Below are positions 48,059-57,444 of a stretch of 64,000 nucleotides of DNA, piece after piece (positions within the stretch are counted from its first letter, which is position 1; each line of letters opens with the position of its first letter). The translations under genes and the position numbers were made by a program. Below the pieces are notes generated by a model. It did not search any database, had not been told where the DNA came from, and worked only from the letters and a program-made list of their open reading frames with translations. Source of the DNA: Arthrobacter sunyaminii (GTDB lineage Bacteria; Actinomycetota; Actinomycetes; Actinomycetales; Micrococcaceae); contig NZ_CP076456.1 of the NCBI RefSeq assembly GCF_018866305.1, positions 2,356,001 to 2,420,000 of the forward strand. The letters are read 5' to 3'.

Positions 48059-49387
48059 ATGCCCGCACCCAACAACCGCTATTCCCTGGACGGGGTCTGG
48101 GAGTCCGGTGTCGCCTCTGCCGTTGGATACCTTGTGGGCGGCTCGGTCCTTATGTTCATTGGCGTCAACGGCGCGGACCTGCTGCCGCCGCTGCCCCGCG
48201 TTCCGGGCTGGGCCTGGGCGCCGGTCCTGCTGCTCGGGTGTGCCGGTCTGGTGTTCCGCCGGCGAAGCGTCCCGGCGATGCTGGCAGTTACCGGCACCGC
48301 CGTTGTAGCCAGCATCCTGCTGGGCGGCGGCATCATCACCTATCTGCTGTTGTTTGAACTCTTCTACGCCGGCATCCTCTTCGGCTCGCCGCGCGTCAGC
48401 CGGGGCGTGCAAACTGCGGCGGTGGCCGGCGTCGTGATCCTGCCGGTGCTGGTGGGGTTGAGCTACGGGGGCTGGCCGGCGGTTCTTTTCGGGCTGCTTC
48501 AGGCCGTACTCATCTGCCTCATTCCGCTTTGGTGGGCCGGTTCGGTCCGGCGGCAAAGCGACCGCGCGGAACAGGAACGCCGGCGTGCGGAGACCGAGCG
48601 CCTGCGTGCCGAACGCACCGAGGAACTGGCCGAACTGAACCTTCGGGTTGCTGTGGCCGCCGAGCGCAGCGCCATGGCCCGCGAACTCCATGACGCCATC
48701 GCCGGCCACCTTTCCGCCGTGGCGCTGCAATCGGCTGCCGCCCTGGCCGCCGGCAACCCTGATGTGGACCGCCGTGTGCTCGCCCAGGTGCGCACGGAAA
48801 GCGTGCAGGCGCTGCAGGAAATGCGGTCCCTGATCGACCTGCTTGAGACCGACGGCGGACCGGACTCCCCGGCGGCGGATACGGCGGCCGGCGGACTGGA
48901 CCAGCTGGCGGCGCTGGCTGCCTCGGCCCGGCTGTCCGGCAACCCGGTGGAACTGGACCTGGAGCCGGACCTCAAAGTACCGGTGCTTGTGGGCAGCACC
49001 TGTTACCGGATCGTTCAGGAGGCACTTTCCAACGCCGTCCGGCACGCACCCGCTTGTCCTGTCACCGTCCGGGTACGGGAGGCCGGCGGGTTCCTGGACA
49101 TTAATATCCGCAACGCCCTGCCCGCTGCGGATGTGTCAGCGGCGGATATGTCACCGGCGGATGCGTCTCAAGAAGACGCGTCGTCGAAGCAGGCAGCCGC
49201 TGCCGATCCCTGCCGCGCCGGCAACGGCGCCGGACTGCGGAACATGTCGCTTCGTGCCGGGCAGCTCGAGGGCAGTTTCAGTGCGGGAATGACCGAAACA
49301 GAGAAAAACGGCGCCGAATGGCTGGTGCAGGCGCAGCTGCCGGTGGAAAGCCGGGCTGGCCGGCCCCTGACCCAGGAGATCCATTGA
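48059..49387 (+). CDS. NarL/DesK-type sensor histidine kinase
   Basis: A 442-residue membrane kinase. The first about 165 residues hold five to six hydrophobic helices without an extended sensor domain. A coiled linker follows, then the HisKA_3 box AERSAMARELHDAIAGHLSAVAL with phosphoacceptor His211, and the HATPase N-box QEALSNAVRHAPA with Asn325. The segment between N-box and GLRNMSLRA lacks the usual DxGxG and instead carries an Ala/Asp/Ser-rich repeat (about 357-371). The ATG at 48059 has GGAG close upstream. It overlaps the response regulator by four bases. Signal unknown; such kinases often sense membrane or envelope state. Confidence 0.87.
   Translation: MPAPNNRYSLDGVWESGVASAVGYLVGGSVLMFIGVNGADLLPPLPRVPGWAWAPVLLLGCAGLVFRRRSVPAMLAVTGTAVVASILLGGGIITYLLLFELFYAGILFGSPRVSRGVQTAAVAGVVILPVLVGLSYGGWPAVLFGLLQAVLICLIPLWWAGSVRRQSDRAEQERRRAETERLRAERTEELAELNLRVAVAAERSAMARELHDAIAGHLSAVALQSAAALAAGNPDVDRRVLAQVRTESVQALQEMRSLIDLLETDGGPDSPAADTAAGGLDQLAALAASARLSGNPVELDLEPDLKVPVLVGSTCYRIVQEALSNAVRHAPACPVTVRVREAGGFLDINIRNALPAADVSAADMSPADASQEDASSKQAAAADPCRAGNGAGLRNMSLRAGQLEGSFSAGMTETEKNGAEWLVQAQLPVESRAGRPLTQEIH
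49127..49171. repeat. 15-base tandem repeat inside the kinase gene
   Basis: Three imperfect 15-base units (49127-49141, 49142-49156, 49157-49171) all starting GCGGAT, encoding ADVSA, ADMSP and ADASQ. They lie within the ATP-binding domain between the strand after the N-box and the glycine lid, lengthening a loop. Confidence 0.7.
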
Positions 49388-50151
49388 GCGCAAACAACCC
49401 GGTTACCGTCCTGCTGGCGGATGACCACTCAGCCATCCGCGCCGGTCTGCGCATGATCCTGGAGTCACTGGGCGGCTTTACGGTGGTGGGCGAGGCCGCC
49501 GACGGCGCGGCGGCGGTGCGGATGGCACGGGCGCTGCGCCCCGACGTCGTTCTCATGGACCTGCGCATGCCGGGAATGGACGGCATAGCGGCGACTGCTG
49601 AGATCACCGGCCAGGCGCTGTCCGCCGTGCTGGTGCTGACCACCTTCGACATTGACGACTACGTGCACGCAGCCCTGCGGGCCGGCGCTGCCGGGTTCCT
49701 GCTGAAGTCGGTGGAGCCGGCTGAACTGGTCCGTGCGGTCGCCAGTGTGGCCGACGGCGACAGCGTCCTCTCCCCCGCGGTTACCCGCACGGTGATTGCG
49801 GCGTTTGTACAGGGACAGCCCCCGGCAGCTGTTCCCGGCTTACCGGCACCGGCCCCGGGGCAGCTGACCGAGCCGCTGACCGCCCGCGAGGAAGTGGTCC
49901 TGGCCTGCCTGGGCGAGGGACTGTCCAACCATCAGATCACCCGACGGCTGGGCATTGCCGAAACCACGGTGAAGACCCACGTCTCCCGGGTACTGGCCAA
50001 GCTCGGTGTGGCCTCCCGCGTACAGGCCGCCATCGCGTACCGGGAGACAGCCGCGTACCGCGAGACAGCCAAACACGGGGAGACGGCCAAACACCGGGAG
50101 ACAGCCGCGAACCCGGAATGGGCCGGCGGACGCGGGCACCAGGGACGCTAG
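49384..50151 (+). CDS. NarL/FixJ-family response regulator
   Basis: A 255-residue regulator. The receiver domain (about 6-125) has TVLLADDHSAIRAGLRMIL, phosphoacceptor Asp59 in VLMDLRMPGMDG, and Lys in FLLKSVEP. A linker leads to the LuxR-type HTH (about 163-222), LTAREEVVLACLGEGLSNHQITRRLGIAETTVKTHVSRVLAKLGV. The start is TTG 49384, supported by AGGAG five bases upstream and by overlap with the kinase stop (TTGA). The C-terminal tail is a repeat of (Y/H)xETAx units. It is the partner of the kinase before it; its targets are unknown. Confidence 0.9.
   Translation: MSANNPVTVLLADDHSAIRAGLRMILESLGGFTVVGEAADGAAAVRMARALRPDVVLMDLRMPGMDGIAATAEITGQALSAVLVLTTFDIDDYVHAALRAGAAGFLLKSVEPAELVRAVASVADGDSVLSPAVTRTVIAAFVQGQPPAAVPGLPAPAPGQLTEPLTAREEVVLACLGEGLSNHQITRRLGIAETTVKTHVSRVLAKLGVASRVQAAIAYRETAAYRETAKHGETAKHRETAANPEWAGGRGHQGR
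50038..50109. repeat. Four 18-base tandem repeats at the response regulator C-terminus
   Basis: Four in-frame units (50038-50055, 50056-50073, 50074-50091, 50092-50109), each (TAC/CAC)-CGG-like-GAG-AC(A/G)-GCC-(GCG/AAA). They encode YRETAA, YRETAK, HGETAK and HRETAA. The repeats follow the last HTH helix directly and appear to be a slippage-grown extension of its final YRE motif. Confidence 0.85.
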
Positions 50152-51488
50152 GCGGGGGTTACCTGGACAAACAGGTCCTCGGCCGGCGGTGTCCAGGTCT
50201 GCGGATCGGCAGGGACCTGTTCGCCGGAGCGGATGTCCTTGACCTCATGGCTGCCGTCCTCGGACGTGAACCAGACAAACGGGATGCCGCGGCGGTCCGC
50301 ATACTTGATCTGCTTGCCGAACTTCTCCGCCTTGGCCGCCACTTCCACGGGGATGCCGCGGGCCCGCAGGTTTCCGGCGATGTCCTGCGCGGCGGACCAG
50401 GACTCGTCATTGGTCAGGGCCACCAGGACAGCGGTGGGAACACTGCGGTTCGCTGCGGCAAACTCCTGGCTCAGGATGCGCATCACCAGGCGGGTCACGC
50501 CAATGGAGAGCCCGACGCCGGGGAACTTCCGGTTGCCCTTGGAGGCCAGGGCATCGTAACGTCCGCCGGAGCAGATTGAGCCCAGGGACTCGTGTCCCAC
50601 CAGGACGGTTTCGTAGACGGTGCCTGTGTAATAGTCCAGGCCCCGGGCAATGCTCAGGTCCGCCACCACGCGTCCCGGAGCACGCTTGACGGCTTCGGCG
50701 ATGACCTGGGACAGCTCGTCCAAACCTTCTTCGAGCAGCTCATTGGTTACGCCGAGGGCGCGGACCTGGTCCACGAAGGACATGTCCCCGGTGCGGATGG
50801 ATGCCAGCTTCAGAGCGGCGTCGGCCTGCTCAGCGGTGGCACCGAGTTCTTCCTGCAGCAGCTCCGCAACCCGTGCGGCACCGATCTTTTCCAGCTTGTC
50901 GATGCTGCGCAGCACCCCGGCGGTGTCCTCCAGCCCGATTCCCCGGTAGAAGCCCTCGGCCAGCTTGCGGTTGTTCACCCGGATCAGGAAGTCCGGGATG
51001 GGCAGCGCGCCCAGCGCCTCGGCGATGACCAGCGCCAGCTCGACGTCGTACCGGAAGGGCAGGTCGCCGTCGCCCACCACGTCAATGTCCGCCTGCGTGA
51101 ATTCGCGGGCGCGGCCCTCCTGCGGGCGCTCTCCGCGCCAAACCTTCTGAATCTGGTACCGCCGGAACGGGAATGCCAGGTGCCCGGCGTTTTCCACCAC
51201 GTAGCGGGCGAAGGGGACGGTCAGGTCAAAATGAAGCGCCAGCTGGTTGGGGTCCTCCTTGCCGGAGGATTCACCTTCATCGGCCTGCAGCCGGCTCAGC
51301 GCGTAGACTTCCTTGTCGATTTCGCCCTTGCGCAGCAGCTGTCCCACGGTTTCCACCGCCCGCGTCTCAATATTGGTGAAACCGTGCAGTTCAAAGGTGC
51401 GCCGCAGGACGTCCAGCACATGGAGTTCAACCAGACGCTCCTGCGGCAGCCATTCGGGGAAACCTGACAGTGAGGCCTTGCGTGCCAT
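50148..51488 (-). CDS. hisS: Histidyl-tRNA synthetase
   Basis: A 446-residue class II synthetase. Motif 2 is FRRYQIQKVWRGERPQEGRAREFTQADIDVVG. The HisA and HisB histidine-binding boxes are RGLDYYTGTVYETVL and SICSGGRYDALAS, with motif 3 in VGLSIGVTRL. The C-terminal anticodon domain has SWSAAQDIAGNLRARGIPVEV. The N-terminus SLSGFPEWLPQERLVELHVLD is typical of one actinobacterial and chlamydial-like subgroup. Start ATG 51488. Its end overlaps the response regulator by four bases. Confidence 0.95.
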   Translation of the reverse strand: MARKASLSGFPEWLPQERLVELHVLDVLRRTFELHGFTNIETRAVETVGQLLRKGEIDKEVYALSRLQADEGESSGKEDPNQLALHFDLTVPFARYVVENAGHLAFPFRRYQIQKVWRGERPQEGRAREFTQADIDVVGDGDLPFRYDVELALVIAEALGALPIPDFLIRVNNRKLAEGFYRGIGLEDTAGVLRSIDKLEKIGAARVAELLQEELGATAEQADAALKLASIRTGDMSFVDQVRALGVTNELLEEGLDELSQVIAEAVKRAPGRVVADLSIARGLDYYTGTVYETVLVGHESLGSICSGGRYDALASKGNRKFPGVGLSIGVTRLVMRILSQEFAAANRSVPTAVLVALTNDESWSAAQDIAGNLRARGIPVEVAAKAEKFGKQIKYADRRGIPFVWFTSEDGSHEVKDIRSGEQVPADPQTWTPPAEDLFVQVTPA

Positions 51489-51623
51489 GCGGGGCGAGCT
51501 CCTTCTGGGGATATGGGCGGTCTGCTGCAGGGAAATCGCCTGACGGCATGCCTAAACTATGTGCGGCACTCATTTTAGGTTGTCCGCGCGCGCCAAGGCG
51601 AACCGGAGGGACCTGCACCGCCC

Positions 51624-51647
51624 CGGCAGGACGCCGTCGTCCTGCCG
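51624..51647 (+). other. Hairpin in the leader of the cyclophilin gene
   Basis: A perfect 9-base stem CGGCAGGAC/GTCCTGCCG (51624-51632 with 51639-51647) and a 6-base loop, 31 bases before the GTG start. The rest of the divergent gap 51489-51678 shows no other clear element. No T-run follows, so it is not a normal terminator. Confidence 0.35.
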
Positions 51648-51678
51648 TCCATGCCAGTCCAAGACCCCAGGAGACACA

Positions 51679-52461
51679 GTGGCCGCTCCCCGACAGGACC
51701 GTGAAACCCGCCGGCGCATTGCCCGGATGCAGGCTAAACGGGATCTGGCGCAGCGTCAGGCCAAGCGCCGGAAGCGTGACAACCTTTTTGCCGGCACGGC
51801 CGGTGTCCTGGCGCTGGCGCTGGCCCTGGCCCTGCAGGTGGCCTGGTTTTCTTCGAATCCGACGCCGGAGGAGACCCGGCTCATTGAGCAGCAGGCTGCG
51901 GCCGCTGAAACAAACGGTGCCGTCCCCGGCCCTGTCCCGGACAAGTCCGCTGCGGAGGGAAAGATTTTCTCCGGAACGCTGTCCACCAGTGCCGGGGACC
52001 TGGGCGTGGAGCTGGACGGCAATGTCGCACCGCAGGCCGTCGCAGTGTTTTCTTCGCTGGCGGAGTCCGGTTTCTTTGCCGGTAAAACGTGTCACCGCCT
52101 CACCACGGGTGAGACCATGGGCGTGCTGCAGTGCGGCTCCGTGAACGGTGACGGAGCCGGAGATCCGGCGTACCAGTGGGGTCCGGTGGAGAATACGCCG
52201 GCGGACGGAGTGTATCCGGCCGGTTCCATTGCGGTGGCCCGGGGCGCCTCCACGGACAGCAACGGCACGCAGTTCTTCATCGTTTACAAAGACTCGCTTA
52301 TCCCGCAAGATACGGGCGGCTACACGATCATGGGTAAGCTAACCTCAGGCCTGGATGTTTTGGAAGCGGTTGCCGCGCAGGGAGCTGTGAAGGAAGGCGC
52401 TGAAGTCCAGGACGGAACGCCGAAAACCCCGGTGACGATAGACTCGTTTACCCTGAAGTAA
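51679..52461 (+). CDS. Membrane-anchored peptidyl-prolyl cis-trans isomerase (cyclophilin)
   Basis: A 260-residue protein with a basic cytoplasmic N-terminus (RRRIARMQAKRDLAQRQAKRRKRD), one membrane helix (about 37-56) and an extracellular cyclophilin domain (about 92-260). Visible cyclophilin parts are LDGNVAPQAVAVFSSLAESGFFAGKTCHRL, GSIAVARGASTDSNGTQFFIVYKDS and GYTIMGKLTSGLDVLEAV. The catalytic Arg/Phe stretch is less conserved than in PpiA, as usual for this PpiB-like actinobacterial group. Start GTG 51679 with AGGAG eight bases upstream. Next to DUF349 and relA as in related genomes; assists folding of exported proteins. Confidence 0.88.
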   Translation: MAAPRQDRETRRRIARMQAKRDLAQRQAKRRKRDNLFAGTAGVLALALALALQVAWFSSNPTPEETRLIEQQAAAAETNGAVPGPVPDKSAAEGKIFSGTLSTSAGDLGVELDGNVAPQAVAVFSSLAESGFFAGKTCHRLTTGETMGVLQCGSVNGDGAGDPAYQWGPVENTPADGVYPAGSIAVARGASTDSNGTQFFIVYKDSLIPQDTGGYTIMGKLTSGLDVLEAVAAQGAVKEGAEVQDGTPKTPVTIDSFTLK

Positions 52462-52512
52462 ATGGCAGCGCGGGCTCCGCACTGCCAAACCTCGAGTGAA
52501 AGACTTTTAGCG

Positions 52513-53943
52513 GTGACAGACAGTCAGAAATCCGACGAAACAGTTTCCGGGACTACTCCGGAGGCTCCCGAAACCCCACGGCCCGCAACGCCCAGCCCGG
52601 CAGCCTTTGCAGCACGGCACCCGGCGCCTGCAGCGGGCCCCTCGGTAACCCCCAAGCCGGTCATCGCCGCACCTCCGGTTCACTCCACGTCGCTGGAGGA
52701 GGCTGCCCGCTTCGCCCGTGTCGAGGAGGACGGCCACGTCTTCCTGATTGTCGAAGGGGAAGAATTCCCGGTGGGCCAGTATCCGGATGCCAGCCGCGAT
52801 GAAGCGCTGGCCTACTTCGTGCGCAAGTACGACGACGTCGCCAGCCAGCTTGCGCTGCTGGAGGCACGGGTGCAGGCCAAGGCTCCGGCCACGGACATGC
52901 TGAAGACCCTGAAGCACCTTGGCGAGCAGGTCGCTGAACGCAAGATGGTGGGTGACGTCCTGGCTCTCGATGCCCGGATCGAAACCCTGCGCAACAGCAT
53001 CAAGGAAGCCGAAGCCGCTGAACGGGCCGAAGCCGAGGCCGTTCGGGCGCGCGAGCTCGCCGCCCGCGAGGCCATTGTGGCTGAGGCTGAGGAGATTGCT
53101 GCCAAGGATCCGGCCACTATCCAGTGGAAGACCAGCAGCAACCGGATGAATGAGCTCTTCGAAGCGTGGAAGGCGGCCCAGAAGAACGGTCCCCGGCTCG
53201 GCCGCAGCAACGAAGACAGCCTGTGGAAGCGTTTCCGGTCCGCCCGCACCGTTTTTGACCGTCACCGCCGGGCATACTTCTCCCAGCTGGACAGTGAGAA
53301 CACCGCGGCCAAGCGTGCCAAGGAAGCGCTGATTGCCCGTGCCGAGGAGCTTGCAACGTCCACCGACTGGGGCAACACGGCCGCTGAATACCGGCAGCTG
53401 ATGGATGAGTGGAAAGCATCCAAGCGTGCCAGCCGCAAGGATGACGATGCCCTGTGGGCCCGTTTCCGCGCCGCGCAGGACACCTTCTTTGCCGCCCGTC
53501 AGGCAGCCAACGAGGTCATCGACGAAGAGTTCGCCGCCAACCTCGCGGTGAAGGAAGAACTGCTGAAGGAAGCCCAGGGCATCCTTCCGGTGCGCGACCT
53601 CACCGCGGCCCGGAAGGCACTGAACTCCATCCGCGACCGCTGGGAAGAGGCCGGAAAGGTTCCCCGGGCCGACATGGGACGGATGGAAGCCGGTATCCGC
53701 CGCATCGAGGAAGCCGTCAAGGCCGCCGAGGACGAGCACTGGCAGCGGAGCAATCCGGAAACCAAGGCCCGCACCAACAGCGCCCTGAGCCAGCTCGAGG
53801 CCACCATCGCTTCCCTCCAGGAAGACCTGGCCACGGCGGAGAAGAACGGCAACGCGAAGAAGATCGCCGACGCCCGTGAAGCCCTGGAAGCCCGCCAGCA
53901 GTGGCTGGCCATGCTGCAGAAGTCAGCGCAGGACTTCTCCTAG
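52513..53943 (+). CDS. DUF349 domain-containing protein
   Basis: A 476-residue helical protein. The N-terminal about 65 residues are a Pro/Ala/Thr-rich flexible tail. DUF349 repeats follow, each with the W..(F/W)..A or R.....F pattern: IQWKTSSNRMNELFEAWKAAQ, LWKRFRSARTVFDRHRRAYF, EYRQLMDEWKAS and LWARFRAAQDTFFAARQAA. The C-terminus is coiled coil (LSQLEATIASLQEDLATAEK). I start at GTG 52513 (TDSQKSDETV); an in-frame ATG at 52462, directly after the preceding stop, is possible. Same-strand neighbour of the cyclophilin. Function not established; the family appears near relA and hisS in Actinobacteria. Confidence 0.85.
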   Translation: MTDSQKSDETVSGTTPEAPETPRPATPSPAAFAARHPAPAAGPSVTPKPVIAAPPVHSTSLEEAARFARVEEDGHVFLIVEGEEFPVGQYPDASRDEALAYFVRKYDDVASQLALLEARVQAKAPATDMLKTLKHLGEQVAERKMVGDVLALDARIETLRNSIKEAEAAERAEAEAVRARELAAREAIVAEAEEIAAKDPATIQWKTSSNRMNELFEAWKAAQKNGPRLGRSNEDSLWKRFRSARTVFDRHRRAYFSQLDSENTAAKRAKEALIARAEELATSTDWGNTAAEYRQLMDEWKASKRASRKDDDALWARFRAAQDTFFAARQAANEVIDEEFAANLAVKEELLKEAQGILPVRDLTAARKALNSIRDRWEEAGKVPRADMGRMEAGIRRIEEAVKAAEDEHWQRSNPETKARTNSALSQLEATIASLQEDLATAEKNGNAKKIADAREALEARQQWLAMLQKSAQDFS

Positions 53944-53959
53944 TAGCTTCAACACCTTC

Positions 53960-54013
53960 GAAGGCCCGGCGGCAGCGTTGTCCACAACGCAGACGCCGGG
54001 CCTTCTGTTTTGT
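53960..54013 (+). terminator. Rho-independent terminator of the DUF349 gene
   Basis: A perfect 12-base stem (GAAGGCCCGGCG, 53960-53971, with 53994-54005) enclosing a second perfect 6-base hairpin (GCGTTG/CAACGC, 53975-53990), followed by TGTTTTGT. It begins 16 bases after the stop codon. Confidence 0.88.
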
Positions 54014-54037
54014 CCGCGGGTCGGCGAAGGTGGGCGC

Positions 54038-54727
54038 ATGCCCGCAACCCTGTTTCCCTGTCCCGGGGTACTGCCGGCCTTCACATCCACCGGTGGTGCC
54101 CTGTTCTTTGCGGGCGGTTCTTTTTCCAGTGTCGAGCTGCAGGCCATGGAGCGCGACGGATTGCTGCGCTGGCTTTATGCGGACAGCTACGTGCGCTGGG
54201 ACATTGAACCGGACCCGGTGTGCCGGGCGCTGGCTGCCGCCCATGCCCTGCCCGCCCGGCTCCGCGGGAAAATCATGCTGGGACGGTTCACTGCAGCCTG
54301 GATTTACGGTTGTGCGCCTGCTCCCCGGCGGCTCCAGCTGCTGGTTGACCACCGCAGCCGCACCACGGCCCTGCCGCCGTTCAGCGCCGCCGTGCTGCAC
54401 GAGGTGCATCTGGACAGTGAAGACGGCATGGAGATTGCCGGCATCACCGTCACCACTCCCCTGCGCACTGCCTCGGATCTGGCCAGGCACGGCCCGGAAG
54501 AGGAGGCCGTTCAGGCACTGCTGGCGATCGCCGCGAATCCGGTGCTTCGCTGTCCCCTGGCAGCGGTCCGCGGCGCGGTGGAAGCCGGCCCCCGGCAGCC
54601 GGGAAAATCAGCAGCCCTGCGCCTCGTGGACCTCGCGATCGACCAGGCGCAGCGGGACCAGGCTCCCCCGGCAGGACCGGCAGGACCGGAGGATCAGACG
54701 CGCCGCCGGGAGCCCGTGGTGCGGTAG
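54038..54727 (+). CDS. Hypothetical protein, weakly AbiEi-antitoxin/DUF559-associated type
   Basis: A 229-residue soluble protein. The order of elements resembles actinobacterial proteins annotated as AbiEi-like: an N-terminal helical part ending in [22 protein letters not shown], then [30 protein letters not shown], and [27 protein letters not shown] near the C-terminus. The tail is Pro/Gly-rich with two short GPAGP repeats. No toxin (AbiEii) gene follows. The ATG at 54038 has GAAGG about ten bases upstream. Its 3' end overlaps the convergent relA by 34 bases. Family assignment is uncertain; the gene looks real from codon use and context. Confidence 0.6.
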   Translation: MPATLFPCPGVLPAFTSTGGALFFAGGSFSSVELQAMERDGLLRWLYADSYVRWDIEPDPVCRALAAAHALPARLRGKIMLGRFTAAWIYGCAPAPRRLQLLVDHRSRTTALPPFSAAVLHEVHLDSEDGMEIAGITVTTPLRTASDLARHGPEEEAVQALLAIAANPVLRCPLAAVRGAVEAGPRQPGKSAALRLVDLAIDQAQRDQAPPAGPAGPEDQTRRREPVVR

Positions 54728-57189
54728 ACGTCGAACACGCCGTCGATCTTCCGCACCGCGCTGAGAATGTGGTCGAGGTATTTCGGATCGCCCATCTCAA
54801 AGACAAATTTTGACATGGCAACGCGGTCACTCGAGGTGTTCACGCTGGCCGAGAGGATGTTCACGTGGTTTTCCGACAGCACCCGGGTGACGTCGGACAG
54901 CAGGCTTTTGCGGTCCAGCGCCTCCACCTGGATCTCCACCAGGAAGACCGAAGACTGGGTGGGCGCCCATTCCACCGGCACAATGCGGTCCGGCTGGTCC
55001 CGGAGTTCCGACACGTTGCGGCAGTCGCTGCGGTGCACCGACACGCCCGAACCGCGGGTGACGAAGCCGATGATGGGATCCGGCGGCACCGGGGTACAGC
55101 ACCGGGCCAGCTTGACCCACACGTCTCCGACTCCGCGCACGGTCACGCCCGAGTCGGTGAATTTGGGCCGGCGGGCCGCGGTTGAAACCGGTGTTTCCGC
55201 CAAGTCCTCTTCGGCCCCCTGGTGCCCGCCCATCAAGGCAACCAGGTGCTCGATCACGTTCTGCGCGGAGGTGTGTCCGTCCCCGACGGCGGCGTACAGT
55301 GCCGAGATGTCCTGGTGGTGCAGTTCCTGCGCCACGGTCACCAGCGCGTCGTGGGTCATCAGGCGCTGCAGCGGGAGGTTCTGCTTGCGCATCCCCCGGG
55401 TCAGCAGGTCCTTGCCCTTGTCGATCGCCTCTTCACGGCGTTCCTTGGTGAACCACTGCCGGATCTTGTTCCGGGCACGCGGACTCTTGACGAACCCCTG
55501 CCAGTCCTGGCTTGGACCGGCACCTTCGGCCTTGGAGGTGAAGATTTCCACCCAGTCGCCGTGTTCGAGCTCGCTGTTCAGCGGCACCAGTTTGCCGTTG
55601 ACGCGGGCGCCAATGGTCCGGTGACCCACTTCGGTATGCACGGCATAGGCGAAGTCCACCGGGGTGGATCCCGCCGGCAGGGCCATGACCTCGCCCTTGG
55701 GCGTGAAGACGAAAACCTCACGGGCGTTGATTTCGAAGCGCAGCGAATCCAGGAATTCATCCGGATCGGAGGTTTCCTGCTGCCAGTCAACCAGGGAACG
55801 CAGCCAGCCCATGTCATTGTTGTCGGCGCCGACGGGTGTCTTGGAGCCGTCCTTGTACTTCCAGTGCGCAGCCACGCCGTATTCTGCGCGCCGGTGCATG
55901 TCATGGGTGCGGATCTGGATTTCCACGGGCTTGCCGCCGGGACCGATCACCGTGGTGTGCAGTGACTGGTACATGTTGAACTTCGGCATGGCGATGTAAT
56001 CTTTGAACCGCCCGGGCAGCGGGTTCCATCGGGCATGCAGGGCGCCCAGGGTGGCGTAGCAGTCCCGCACGGAGTCCACGAGGACCCGCACGCCCATCAG
56101 GTCATGGATGTCGTCGAAGTCTTTGCCGCGAACGATCATCTTCTGGTAGATCGAGTAGTAGTGCTTGGGCCGGCCGGTGATGGTGGCCTTGATCTTCACC
56201 GCGTGCAGGTCATCGGCGATCTGCGTCCGCACGGTGGACAAGTACTTTTCCCGCTCGGGGGTGCGGTCCCCGACCATACGCACAATTTCGTCATACACCT
56301 TCGGGTGCAGGGCCGCGAAGGACAGGTCTTCCAGCTCCCACTTGATGGTGTTCATGCCCAGCCGGTGGGCCAGCGGAGCGAAGATTTCCAGTGTCTCGCG
56401 GGCCTTCCGGGCGGAGGACTCCTGCGACACGAAACGCCAGGTGCGGGCGTTATGCAGCCTGTCGGCCAGTTTGATGACCAGGACGCGGATGTCCTTGGCC
56501 ATGGCGACCACCATTTTGCGCACGGTTTCGGACTGGGCCGCATCACCGAAAGTGACCTTGTCCAGCTTGGTGACGCCGTCCACCAGCATGGCCACTTCCG
56601 GGCCGAACTCGCGGCGCAGCTCATCCAGGGTGTAGCTGGTGTCTTCGACGGTGTCATGCAGAAGGGCCGCAGCCAGCGTGGTGCCGGTCATGCCCAGCTC
56701 CGCGAGGATGGTGGCCACTGCCACCGGGTGCGTGATGTAGGGATCGCCGCTCTTGCGCTTCTGTCCCTCATGGCTGCGCTCGGCGACCAGGTACGCCCGC
56801 TGGATCAGGTCCAGGTCCTCTTTGGGGTTATTAACCCGAACGGTGCGAAGCAGCGGCTCCAGCATGGGTGAGTAGCCGGAGCTGCCCCGGCCTGCCAGCC
56901 GGGCCAGCCGGGCTCTCGTAGACGTTCTGCGGCCGGGCGAGGGACGCGCGGGAACAGGCTTGGGGCCGCCTGCTCCGGCGGCTCCGGCAGGCACTGCGTC
57001 GGTTGCCTTTCCGTCTGCACGGGGAGCGGGATTGGGCGTCAATGCGGGCTTGGGCGGCTGTCCGGTGCGGGATGACTGGGCCAGCTGCGGTGCAGCAGCA
57101 GGAACCCGGGCAGCGGGATTAGCCTTTACAGGTGTTCCCGTGGCTCCGTCTGCACCCGCCTTGTCGGCCGGTTTCTCGCTCTCGCCCAC
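54694..57189 (-). CDS. relA: Bifunctional (p)ppGpp synthetase/hydrolase (RSH)
   Basis: An 831-residue stringent-response enzyme. The first about 115 residues are a disordered Ala/Pro tail. The HD hydrolase domain has HDTVED with His178-Asp179 and Glu182-Asp183 intact. The synthetase domain follows, with the RXKD motif Arg354-Gly-Lys-Asp357, which marks bifunctional enzymes. Then come TGS ([34 protein letters not shown]), the Cys-Cys conserved region ([13 protein letters not shown]) and a C-terminal ACT domain. I start at GTG 57189 because GAGAGGG is about five bases upstream; the frame is open to 57375 without a start that has a site. Both catalytic centres look active. Confidence 0.94.
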   Translation of the reverse strand: MGESEKPADKAGADGATGTPVKANPAARVPAAAPQLAQSSRTGQPPKPALTPNPAPRADGKATDAVPAGAAGAGGPKPVPARPSPGRRTSTRARLARLAGRGSSGYSPMLEPLLRTVRVNNPKEDLDLIQRAYLVAERSHEGQKRKSGDPYITHPVAVATILAELGMTGTTLAAALLHDTVEDTSYTLDELRREFGPEVAMLVDGVTKLDKVTFGDAAQSETVRKMVVAMAKDIRVLVIKLADRLHNARTWRFVSQESSARKARETLEIFAPLAHRLGMNTIKWELEDLSFAALHPKVYDEIVRMVGDRTPEREKYLSTVRTQIADDLHAVKIKATITGRPKHYYSIYQKMIVRGKDFDDIHDLMGVRVLVDSVRDCYATLGALHARWNPLPGRFKDYIAMPKFNMYQSLHTTVIGPGGKPVEIQIRTHDMHRRAEYGVAAHWKYKDGSKTPVGADNNDMGWLRSLVDWQQETSDPDEFLDSLRFEINAREVFVFTPKGEVMALPAGSTPVDFAYAVHTEVGHRTIGARVNGKLVPLNSELEHGDWVEIFTSKAEGAGPSQDWQGFVKSPRARNKIRQWFTKERREEAIDKGKDLLTRGMRKQNLPLQRLMTHDALVTVAQELHHQDISALYAAVGDGHTSAQNVIEHLVALMGGHQGAEEDLAETPVSTAARRPKFTDSGVTVRGVGDVWVKLARCCTPVPPDPIIGFVTRGSGVSVHRSDCRNVSELRDQPDRIVPVEWAPTQSSVFLVEIQVEALDRKSLLSDVTRVLSENHVNILSASVNTSSDRVAMSKFVFEMGDPKYLDHILSAVRKIDGVFDVYRTTGSRRRV

Positions 57190-57259
57190 TGCTGCCCTCT
57201 CTGAGACGTTTATCGACCTTTTCCACTTTATGCGCTGCCGTTCCCCCAAGTCACGGCGC

Positions 57260-57287
57260 AAGCTAAGCGAAATAGTCTTCGGTTCAA
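57260..57287 (-). promoter_or_regulatory. Candidate promoter of the RSH gene
   Basis: On the minus strand TTGAAC (57287-57282) and TAGCTT (57265-57260) are spaced by 16 bases, about 70 bases before the GTG start. The fit to sigma-70-type boxes is moderate. The gap 57190-57444 otherwise contains the secF terminator and a 10-base palindrome CTGTATACAG (57342-57351). Confidence 0.35.
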
Positions 57288-57351
57288 GTCTATGCCTGTG
57301 CATACAGCTCGCCGTACCACCGGGGATGCCCCGACGTGCCCCTGTATACAG

Positions 57352-57403
57352 AAGACCTCCGGGGCGGTGCACCAATCAAGGAATGCACTGTTCCGGAGGT
57401 CTT
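57352..57403 (-). terminator. Terminator after secF
   Basis: A perfect 11-base stem (AAGACCTCCGG, 57352-57362, with 57393-57403) around a 30-base loop that can fold further through GTGCA/TGCAC. It lies about 41 bases past the secF stop, between secF and relA, both on the minus strand. TTTT follows on the plus strand and TTCTGT on the minus strand. Confidence 0.65.
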
Positions 57404-57444
57404 TTGCCGATTGCGGCTGCTTTCCCCGCAGCGCCCCGGCAGCG

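Noticed and set aside
53876..54037. Upstream extension of the AbiEi-like gene
   Set aside because: The open frame runs back into the DUF349 gene and through its terminator; the ATG at 54038 is the first sensible start.
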